From Acinetobacter harbinensis (GTDB lineage Bacteria > Pseudomonadota > Gammaproteobacteria > Pseudomonadales > Moraxellaceae), in NCBI RefSeq assembly GCF_000816495.1, contig NZ_JXBK01000001.1, positions 2,115,917 through 2,179,916 on the forward strand: 64,000 bases of DNA, in the 5' to 3' direction. The notes beneath the pieces were generated by a model. The model made no database searches. It was not told the origin of the DNA and saw only the letters and a list, made by a program, of their open reading frames with translations. The position numbers were made by a program, and so were the translations under genes. Of the stretch, positions 56,956 through 64,000 are shown in pieces (position 1 is the first letter of the stretch; every line of letters begins with the position of its first letter).

Positions 56956-56983
56956 AAAAAACGGCTGAAATCAGCCGTTTTTT
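56956..56983 (+). terminator. Terminator after fadE
   Basis: AAAAAACGGCTGA, two-base loop, TCAGCCGTTTTTT. Confidence 0.93.
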
Positions 56984-57112
56984 AATCCTCCATCTATAGC
57001 CAGTTACGAAAATAAGTAACACACGATAGGTTTCATAAAATTTACAGAACAGAAAAGATTCATATAACCTCACATAAAGGCTGATGTTTAAATATTTCCG
57101 AATAGCTGATTT

Positions 57113-57153
57113 CTTACTTTGCCGGCACAAAGTAAGCAAATGCCACCTTGGCA
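57113..57153. repeat. Two adjacent palindromes, REP-like
   Basis: CTTACTTTG (57113-57121), CCGGCA, CAAAGTAAG (57128-57136), then TGCCA-CCT-TGGCA (57141-57153). Far from the terminators and not followed by a T-run, so unlike a terminator. It resembles repetitive extragenic palindromes that I have the impression occur in Acinetobacter genomes. Confidence 0.5.
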
Positions 57154-57358
57154 TGGATCTAAGATTTGTTAAACGGTGATAAATAGAATTTAATGTGCTA
57201 ATTCTTCCAGAGTTTGGCTATACATAAATTTGTCACCATAAAAATATAGCTGTTTTCAGCTCTATCTGGAGTTGATGATATCTCAACGACACTTAATTAA
57301 AAAAAGCTACGTACTGATCTGCACTGCTTAAAAATAAAATTTAATTCACTCTAAAATC

Positions 57359-57383
57359 AAAAAGCCACCCGAAGGTGGCTTTT
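57359..57383 (-). terminator. Terminator after purL
   Basis: On the minus strand AAAAGCCACC, loop TTCG, GGTGGCTTTTT. Confidence 0.93.
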
Positions 57384-57400
57384 AAATAGCTTAAAACAGA

Positions 57401-60400
57401 TTAACCAATGAATTGACGTGCATTGCGGAACATACGCAACCATGCCCCATCTTCGGTCCACTCTTCTGGCTTCCATGAATGCTGAACGGCACGGAAGTTA
57501 CGTTCAGGATGCGGCATCATAATGGTGGCGCGACCATCTGTTGAGGTTACGCCGGTAATACCTTCGGGTGAGCCATTCGGATTCAATGGGTACTGCTCGG
57601 TTGCATTACCTAAGCTATCGACATAACGAAGAACAACTTGGTTATCGGCATTTAAGGCGGCAATATGTTCGCTGCTTGCAACCACACGACCTTCACCATG
57701 CGCCACGGCAATCGGTAAAATCGAACCTTCCATTCCTTGCAATAAAATCGAGTTTGATTTTTCCACACGAACGTTGACTGCACGCGCCTCAAACATCTCA
57801 GAGGTATTGCGATGGAAACGTGGCCAATTGTCTGCACCCGGAATTAAAGGCGCCAATTGCGATAACATTTGGCAACCGTTACAAATACCTAATGAGAAGG
57901 TTTCATCACGATTAAAGAATTTTTCAAATTGGTCACGCAGTTTCGGATTAAACAAAACAGATTTCGCCCAACCACCGCCTGCGCCCATAACGTCGCCATA
58001 CGAGAAGCCACCACAGGTCACTAAACCTTCAAAATCATCAAGGCTAATACGACCCGCAATCAAATCACTCATATGTACGTCAATGGTATTAAAACCGACT
58101 TTATCAAAAGCCGCTGCCATTTCAACATGACCATTGACGCCTTGTTCACGTAAAATTGCCATATTCGGACGACGTGAATTGATAAACGGCGCTTCAATTG
58201 GCTCATTTAAGTCAAATGTCGGCTGCGCAATCAAACCTTTGTGATTTTTATCAGTGACTAGCGCAAATTCAGAATCTGCGGTTTCTACGTTGTCACGTAA
58301 ACGCTGGATTTGATGCGAGACTTCAGTCCATGCCACTTGCAAGTCGCTGCGTTCAAACACCAAGCCATTAAGGCTCAATTGGTCAGTATTATTGACACAG
58401 CCCACTACAGTGATCGCATCTTTTAACAAGGATTCAGCCACTTCTGCTTGAAGGGCATCCCAATCAGCAGTAGCGATTTGCAGTACTGCACCAATTTCTT
58501 CGGCAAATAAACTGCTGATTGATTGATCTTCTAAAGCCACGCCTAAACGGGAAGCAAACATCATCTCGGCAACTGTTGCCAGCAAGCCACCATCACCAAT
58601 GTCGTGATAAGCTTGAATTAAACCACGGTTATTCCAGTCTTGAACCAAAGCAAAAAATGCTTTGAACTCATCAAAACTGTCGACATCAGGCGTAACCGAG
58701 CCAATGGCTTTATACACTTGTGCCAGAATTGAACCGCCTAAACGGAATTGACCTTTAGACAAGTCAATACGCACCAAGACGGAATCTTGATCTTTAAGTT
58801 CAGGCGTTAAAGTTTTACGCACATCACCGACTGGCGCAAAGGCGGTAATGACCCCACTCATTGGAGAAGTTACCGACTTATCAACGCCATCTTCATTCCA
58901 TGTGGTACGCATTGATAATGAGTCTTTACCGACAGGAATCGCAATCCCCAGCGCAGGACACATTTCCATCCCGATGGCTTTTACGCCTTCAAACAAGGCT
59001 TGATCTTCACCGATTTGACCGGCTGCCGCCATCCAGTTCGCTGATAATTTAATATCGCTGATCTGTTCAATGTTGGCACACATAATGTTTGAAATGGCCT
59101 CAGCCACCGCCAAACGTGCGGATGCAGCTGGATTTAAGAGCGCAACAGGAGGACGTTCGCCCATCGCCATCGCTTCACCGGTATAACCGACTAAACTGGT
59201 GGTGGTCACCGCAGCATCTGCTACGGGCACTTGCCAACGACCGACCATTTGGTCACGTGCCACCATACCGGTAATTGAACGGTCACCAATGGTGATCAGG
59301 AACGATTTACTGGCTACAGTTGGATTTTTAAGAACGCGGTAAATGGCATCTTTTAAATCAAGATCGGTAGCATCAAAGTCATCGCCCTTACGTTGAATAC
59401 TTTCATATGAACGGCTCATACGCGGCGTACCACCGAGCATCACTTGCATCGGCATATCCACTGCTTTGTTATCAAACAATGGATCTTCAACGGTTAAGTG
59501 ACGCGCTTCTGTGGCTTCACCAAGGACCGCAAACGGACAACGTTCACGCGCACAAATCGATTCAAACAGTGCCAATGAACTTGGACGAATGGCCAAGACA
59601 TAACGTTCTTGGGCTTCATTTGACCAGATTTCCATTGGCGACATGCCAGTTTCTAGCGATGGAATTTTACGTAGATTAAGTACCGCACCCAATTCATGGT
59701 CATTAACCAATTCAGGCATGGCATTAGAGACACCACCTGCACCGACATCATGCACAGAAACAATCGGATTAGCTTCTTCAAAGCGCCAGCACGTATCAAT
59801 CACTTCTTGGCAACGGCGTTCCATTTCTGGGTTTTCGCGTTGTACCGAAGCAAAATCTAGATTTTCACCCAATTTACCGCTGTCTACAGAAGAGGCTGCA
59901 CCACCGCCCAAACCAATCAGCATGGCTGGACCGCCCAACACAATCAGTAAATCGCCCGGTTGAATTGGATCTTTTTCAACATGATCTGGACGGATATTAC
60001 CGTAACCGCCGGCAATCATAATCGGCTTATGAAAGCCTTTTACATCGCCATTGACGTTTTGTTCAAAGGTACGGAAGTAACCATTTAATGCCGGACGACC
60101 AAATTCATTGTTAAACGCAGCGCCGCCCAATGGACCATCAATCATGATCTGTAAGGCAGATGCCATACGTGACGGTTTACCGTACTGCTCTTCCCACGGC
60201 TGTTCAAAACCGGGAATATTTAAGTTGGATACAGTAAATGCAGTTAAGCCCGCTTTGGGTTTACCACCACGACCTGTTGCGCCTTCATCACGGATTTCAC
60301 CGCCTGAACCGGTGGCTGCACCGGCAAAAGGTGCAATCGCAGTTGGATGGTTATGGGTTTCCACTTTCATTAAAATATGTGCAGCTTGGCTTTTATATTT

Positions 60401-61231
60401 ATACACATAATGGCCATTTTCATCCGGTTTTGGATAAAAACGCTGGGTGTCATAGCCGACAATCACTGACGCATTGTCTTTATAAGCCGACAACACATCT
60501 GTTGGTGATTCTTTATAGGTGTTTTTAATCATTTGGAACAAAGACAGTGGCTGTTTTTCACCATCAATCGTCCACTCTGAACCAAAGATTTTATGACGAC
60601 AATGTTCAGAGTTGGCTTGTGCAAACATCATCAATTCGATGTCATGTGGGTTACGACCCATCTTGATAAAGGCTGCGGTCAGATAATCAATTTCTTCATC
60701 TGATAAAGCAAAACCAAATTCAGAATTGGCGGTGACCAGTGCAGCTTTACCTTGACCTAAAATATCAATTGAATTTAAAGGTTTTGGTTCAGTTTCAGAA
60801 AACAACGCTGCAGCGTCCTCAATCTGATTAAACACACTTTCAGTCATGCGGTCATGTAGCGCCAATTTCACTTCGGCGGATATTTCAGAAACACCCTTTA
60901 AAGTAAACAAAACACCGCGTTCTAGGCGGTGTATCGGCGTGTTGCAGTTGGCAAAAATATCGGTGGCTTTGGATGACCACGGAGAAATCGTGCCTAAGCG
61001 CGGGGTGACAAGAATTTGGATTTCATCACTGGCTGCTTGGCGGATCTCAAAAGAGCTACCATCATTTAACAGCTGTAAAGCAGATTGCTGTTGTTGCTCG
61101 TTAAGAGCTTGATCAAACAGATAAATCCATTGACTTTCAATTGATTGAACAGAACTCATTGACGTTAAACGGTTGAAGAGTTGAGTTTTCTTAAAAGAAG
61201 AGTGTGCTGGTGCACCGGCCACGATAAACAT
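57401..61231 (-). CDS. purL: Phosphoribosylformylglycinamidine synthase
   Basis: Converts FGAR to FGAM using glutamine in purine synthesis. From the ATG at 61231 ([13 protein letters not shown]) it has 1276 residues, the long single-chain gammaproteobacterial form. Synthase motifs [20 protein letters not shown] (about 290-309) and GLGGGAASS. The C-terminal glutaminase has the Cys nucleophile in GICNGCQML (about 1120) and the acid-His in AHGEGRV and PHPERNFR. The frame extends upstream to 61276 but those residues do not fit PurL. Confidence 0.97.
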   Translation of the reverse strand: MFIVAGAPAHSSFKKTQLFNRLTSMSSVQSIESQWIYLFDQALNEQQQQSALQLLNDGSSFEIRQAASDEIQILVTPRLGTISPWSSKATDIFANCNTPIHRLERGVLFTLKGVSEISAEVKLALHDRMTESVFNQIEDAAALFSETEPKPLNSIDILGQGKAALVTANSEFGFALSDEEIDYLTAAFIKMGRNPHDIELMMFAQANSEHCRHKIFGSEWTIDGEKQPLSLFQMIKNTYKESPTDVLSAYKDNASVIVGYDTQRFYPKPDENGHYVYKYKSQAAHILMKVETHNHPTAIAPFAGAATGSGGEIRDEGATGRGGKPKAGLTAFTVSNLNIPGFEQPWEEQYGKPSRMASALQIMIDGPLGGAAFNNEFGRPALNGYFRTFEQNVNGDVKGFHKPIMIAGGYGNIRPDHVEKDPIQPGDLLIVLGGPAMLIGLGGGAASSVDSGKLGENLDFASVQRENPEMERRCQEVIDTCWRFEEANPIVSVHDVGAGGVSNAMPELVNDHELGAVLNLRKIPSLETGMSPMEIWSNEAQERYVLAIRPSSLALFESICARERCPFAVLGEATEARHLTVEDPLFDNKAVDMPMQVMLGGTPRMSRSYESIQRKGDDFDATDLDLKDAIYRVLKNPTVASKSFLITIGDRSITGMVARDQMVGRWQVPVADAAVTTTSLVGYTGEAMAMGERPPVALLNPAASARLAVAEAISNIMCANIEQISDIKLSANWMAAAGQIGEDQALFEGVKAIGMEMCPALGIAIPVGKDSLSMRTTWNEDGVDKSVTSPMSGVITAFAPVGDVRKTLTPELKDQDSVLVRIDLSKGQFRLGGSILAQVYKAIGSVTPDVDSFDEFKAFFALVQDWNNRGLIQAYHDIGDGGLLATVAEMMFASRLGVALEDQSISSLFAEEIGAVLQIATADWDALQAEVAESLLKDAITVVGCVNNTDQLSLNGLVFERSDLQVAWTEVSHQIQRLRDNVETADSEFALVTDKNHKGLIAQPTFDLNEPIEAPFINSRRPNMAILREQGVNGHVEMAAAFDKVGFNTIDVHMSDLIAGRISLDDFEGLVTCGGFSYGDVMGAGGGWAKSVLFNPKLRDQFEKFFNRDETFSLGICNGCQMLSQLAPLIPGADNWPRFHRNTSEMFEARAVNVRVEKSNSILLQGMEGSILPIAVAHGEGRVVASSEHIAALNADNQVVLRYVDSLGNATEQYPLNPNGSPEGITGVTSTDGRATIMMPHPERNFRAVQHSWKPEEWTEDGAWLRMFRNARQFIG

Positions 61232-61721
61232 GCTGATTTTGGCTCCACGGGCAGGTCTTTTGAACCATACCGCCAATGTGACTTAGAGAGAGCGCATATT
61301 CTACTGTGTATTGACTCAATCAGCTAGATAGAAATTTAGCAATCTGCTGACTATTCATACACAAAATTAAAAGAAACCTTTCATTTTGCTCTAAAAATTT
61401 TAAATTGAAGCACTTATCATTTTTTTATTATCTTGTGTCTAAATATGATTATGCTGCCTTAAAGCAGCGCTCTACACGGCGCGATTGTTAAATCGATACT
61501 ACGCTTGCACCTTAAAATCAGTGTTTAAATTCACTGCATCATTGGGCTAAACAGCAACAATGCACAGACACGCAACTACACTTTGTTGTGATTTGTTTTA
61601 ATGTACAGCCTCACTTTTACGCTGCATGGGGATTTGAGCAAGACAAATGATGTCGCAGCGCTCTAGGCGATGGCGCTTTTTTTTGGCATGATGAATTTAG
61701 GTCCTCACTGAATCATAATAC
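61232..61721. other. Intergenic region purL/dgt (divergent)
   Basis: 490 bases for two promoters. Also a small hairpin GCTGC-CTTAAA-GCAGC (61453-61468), a repeated GCAGCGCTCTA (61464-61474 and 61655-61665) and the terminator-like hairpin 61657-61684. Confidence 0.6.
61657..61684 (+). terminator. Orphan terminator-like hairpin upstream of dgt
   Basis: AGCGC (61657-61661), 11-base loop, GCGCT (61673-61677), then eight T. No plus-strand gene lies upstream. It may end a short transcript or act as an attenuator 38 bases before dgt. Confidence 0.45.
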
Positions 61722-63062
61722 ATGGAACACATGCGTTGGTTAGAGCTGCTGTCAACAATTCGTATTGGCAGTAAAAAACAGATTACAGAGCAAGCGCGTA
61801 GCCCTTTTCACAAAGATTATGACCGGATTATTTTCTCCCAAAGCTTTCGTCAGCTCAATCGTAAAACGCAAGTGCATCCGCTCACCCAACATGACGGCAT
61901 TCATACCCGTTTGACTCACTCACTCGAAGTGTCGTGTATCGGGCGCTCTTTAGGGATGTTGGCGGCTGAAAAAATTAAAGACCACCTGCCCGTATGGATT
62001 TCCCCTGCCGATGTTGGCGCAATTATTCAAGCGGCTTGTTTGGCACATGATATTGGCAACCCGCCTTTTGGTCATGCCGGTGAATATGCTATTCGGGAAT
62101 GGTTTGATGATGCCTCACATGGCAACTTCCTACAGGCATTGTCAGCTGAAGAACAAGCCGATGTACGCCAGTTTGAAGGCAACGCCCAAGGTTTACGCTT
62201 ACTGACCAAGATTGACTATCATCCCAATGATGGCGGTATGCGTTTGACTTACGCCACCTTAGGCGCTTATTTAAAATATCCGTGGCTCTCCAAAACTATT
62301 GCGTCACAAGGCGATCGCCCTGCCAGTCAACGGGCTAAATTTGGCTGTTATCAATCCGAGAAAGAAGTTTTGCAGCAAATTGCCGAACAATTGGGCTTAA
62401 TTCAATTGGGTGAATATCATTATTGTCGCCATCCGCTGACCTACTTATTAGAAGCCGCAGACGATATTTGCTATGCACTGATTGATTTGGAAGATGGCAT
62501 TGTTTTAAACATGCTCTCTTATGAAGAAGTCGAACCAATTTTTCTAGATTTAATTGCCGACTATGGCAGACCGGAAGAATTATCCATCCCCAGCAGCACA
62601 TGGCAGCAAAAAATTGCGGCTTTACGTGGCCGTGTCATGAAACGTTTGGTTGATGAAGTGACCAGTGCTTTTGCCAAGCATCATTTTGAAATTTTATCCG
62701 GCCAACTGCGCGGGAGCTTATTGCAATATTGCACGGAAGATATTGAACGCGGCATTGAGCGCGCCAAGAACTTAGCGCGAGATAAAATTTTTGAACATCC
62801 ACAAAAAGCTGGACTGGAAATTATTGCCCATCAAAGTCTACAAAATATCTTAGATGCTTTTATTCCACTGACCACGCCGCATAAAACTTTAAGTTTTAAA
62901 GAACAACGTTTAATGTCGATGCTGCAACGTGCAGGCATCAATTTTGAAAGCAATCACTATGAAAATATTATGCAGGTACTAGATATTATTTCGAAATTCT
63001 CTGACCATCAGGCCTATAATTTGTCGCAAGAATTACAAGGCAACAAAGCCGGATTAATGTAA
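61722..63062 (+). CDS. dgt: Deoxyguanosinetriphosphate triphosphohydrolase-like protein
   Basis: Hydrolyses dNTPs, mainly dGTP, to nucleosides and triphosphate. 446 residues with an HD domain: RLTHSLEVSCIGRS (63-76, His66) and LAHDIGNPPFGHAGEYAI (108-125, HD 109-110). A second start, M4 at 61731, is possible. Long family form. Next to ruvA by 135 bases; the link to dNTP balance and repair is inference. Confidence 0.92.
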   Translation: MEHMRWLELLSTIRIGSKKQITEQARSPFHKDYDRIIFSQSFRQLNRKTQVHPLTQHDGIHTRLTHSLEVSCIGRSLGMLAAEKIKDHLPVWISPADVGAIIQAACLAHDIGNPPFGHAGEYAIREWFDDASHGNFLQALSAEEQADVRQFEGNAQGLRLLTKIDYHPNDGGMRLTYATLGAYLKYPWLSKTIASQGDRPASQRAKFGCYQSEKEVLQQIAEQLGLIQLGEYHYCRHPLTYLLEAADDICYALIDLEDGIVLNMLSYEEVEPIFLDLIADYGRPEELSIPSSTWQQKIAALRGRVMKRLVDEVTSAFAKHHFEILSGQLRGSLLQYCTEDIERGIERAKNLARDKIFEHPQKAGLEIIAHQSLQNILDAFIPLTTPHKTLSFKEQRLMSMLQRAGINFESNHYENIMQVLDIISKFSDHQAYNLSQELQGNKAGLM

Positions 63063-63197
63063 ACGCACAGTTGAACGTAGCGCGTAAATATGTGCACTCA
63101 AATGCTGATCAATAAAGTTTCATAGGTTGGAGTATTTTGCCTTTATGGCAAATGCTCACTACCATAGCCACCACGATAGAAAAGTGAAAAAATTAAA

Positions 63198-63800
63198 ATG
63201 ATTGGATGTCTTATTGGTGAAGTATTTGCTTTAGAAGCCCCGACAGTGTTACTCAATGTCAACGGTGTCGGTTATGAAGTAGATACCCCATTATCGACTT
63301 TTTGCCAACTGCAAAAAGGGCAAAGTGTTACGCTGTGGACGCATTTAACGGTTCGTGAAGATGCGCAACTGCTATATGGGTTTTTACAGCCACAAGAAAA
63401 AACCATTTTCCGCACTTTGCTTAAAGTCAATGGTGTTGGGCCGAAAATGGCATTGGGCATTTTATCTACCTTAAGTATCGAATTACTCATTCATACCGTA
63501 GAAAATGAAGATTTGAATACCCTAATTAAAGTACCGGGTGTGGGCAAAAAAACTGCGGAACGTTTAATGATTGAACTGCGTGATCGTTTTAAAACCTTGG
63601 CCAATACTTCAACTGCCGCCAACTCCACCAACACGCAAATTCAATTCAGTTCAAATTCACCGGTGGCCGAAGCGGAAGCCGCGTTACAATCACTCGGTTA
63701 TAAACCGGCTGAAGCACAAAAAATGGTTTCGGCTGTAAAAGCTGACTTTACCGAATGTGCAGACATTATTCGTGCTGCGCTTAAATCCATGATGAAATAA
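63198..63800 (+). CDS. ruvA: Holliday junction helicase subunit RuvA
   Basis: Tetrameric DNA-binding subunit that recognises Holliday junctions and brings RuvB to them. 200 residues: OB fold (1-64, MIGCLIGEVFALEAPTVLL), double helix-hairpin-helix (about 65-140, KVNGVGPKMALGILS, KVPGVGKKTAERLMIELRDR), and domain III with EAEAALQSLGYKPAEAQKMV (about 156-175). 18 bases before ruvB. ruvC is not in the window. Confidence 0.97.
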   Translation: MIGCLIGEVFALEAPTVLLNVNGVGYEVDTPLSTFCQLQKGQSVTLWTHLTVREDAQLLYGFLQPQEKTIFRTLLKVNGVGPKMALGILSTLSIELLIHTVENEDLNTLIKVPGVGKKTAERLMIELRDRFKTLANTSTAANSTNTQIQFSSNSPVAEAEAALQSLGYKPAEAQKMVSAVKADFTECADIIRAALKSMMK

Positions 63801-63818
63801 AGATAGATTAAGACACCT

Positions 63819-64000
63819 ATGCAAGAGCGTTTAATCAGTGGTTCTGAAAAACCTGAAGATCATTTTGACCGTGCCATTCGCCCCACGTCATTGGATGACT
63901 ATATTGGTCAACCGGTGGTGCGTGAGCAAATGGAGATCTTTATTGGTGCAGCACGTGGCCGCGGTGAAGCACTCGATCACACCTTAATTTTTGGCCCACC
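63819..64000 (+). CDS. ruvB: Holliday junction helicase subunit RuvB (partial)
   Basis: ATPase motor of branch migration. The gene runs off the right edge after about 60 residues. [20 protein letters not shown] and [11 protein letters not shown] are typical of RuvB, followed by DHTLIFGPP just before the Walker A motif. Directly after ruvA. Confidence 0.95.
   Translation, partial: MQERLISGSEKPEDHFDRAIRPTSLDDYIGQPVVREQMEIFIGAARGRGEALDHTLIFGP

Larger units (their letters stand above)
56947..57400. other. Intergenic region fadE/purL (convergent)
   Basis: 454 bases. Contains the fadE terminator, the REP-like palindromes at 57113-57153, and the purL terminator at 57359-57383. The rest is A/T-rich with no gene seen. 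Confidence 0.6.

Noticed and set aside
56954..57154. 66-codon minus-strand frame between fadE and purL
   Set aside because: It spans the fadE terminator and the palindromes, with no ribosome site.
1..64000. CRISPR arrays, tRNA or rRNA genes
   Set aside because: No regularly spaced repeats and no tRNA-like cloverleaf ends or rRNA sequence seen on either strand.

Overview
The window reads as a piece of ordinary Acinetobacter chromosome (AT-rich gammaproteobacterium; species not determined). The main genus markers are the ddc/dat diaminopropane gene pair, the gene order lepA-lepB-DUF4845-rnc-era-lipoprotein-recO-pdxJ-miaE, the long-form PstC and Dgt, and a protein I recall as the A1S_2505 family first named in A. 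baumannii. I see no rRNA, tRNA, CRISPR array, complete insertion sequence or prophage. Almost everything is housekeeping or genus-core, with densely packed genes, short spacers and many clean rho-independent terminators.

Layout. 1-1971: phosphate uptake (pstC partial, pstS, and a three-repeat Pho box). 2191-5147: ddc and dat for 1,3-diaminopropane. 5619-6323: a periplasmic SIMPL protein. 6403-8784: proB and obgE. 9214-12602: a long GAPDH, a RarD-like transporter and a lipocalin. 12723-17862: uvrB, the lone A1S_2505-type protein, a tandem-PAS diguanylate cyclase and a 59-residue basic protein. 18278-22201: an OmpW-like porin, sthA and lipA. 22363-29475: a long minus-strand block for tRNA modification, vitamin B6, recombination, ribosome assembly, protein export and translation. 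29736-36108: a thioesterase, a DegQ-type protease, nadB and the tmk-mltG-pabC operon.

36270-41778 holds a sulfate uptake locus (binding protein, a small alpha/beta hydrolase, cysT-cysW-cysA and cysB). 41900-46961 holds a small outer-membrane barrel, dapD, queE-queC, a small secreted protein, a Dph6-like PP-loop enzyme and a peroxiredoxin. 47027-48653 is a divergent argO/argP-type pair. 48679-51107 carries three tandem yceI paralogues, followed by nadM, a crotonase, a nitroreductase, a NIF3-like protein and fadE. 57401-64000 has purL, dgt, ruvA and the start of ruvB.

I did not find a convincing new multi-gene system. The most interesting items are smaller: the lone A1S_2505-type protein; the yceI triplication, with inverted repeats at matching positions before two of the copies; two terminator-like hairpins with no upstream gene (possible small RNAs, near 8989-9013 and 61657-61684); two very small genes; a long inverted repeat upstream of uvrB; a REP-like palindrome near 57113; and a hairpin plus open-frame remnant at 53510-53681. 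All function calls rest on recognising motifs and gene order by eye, with no database search.
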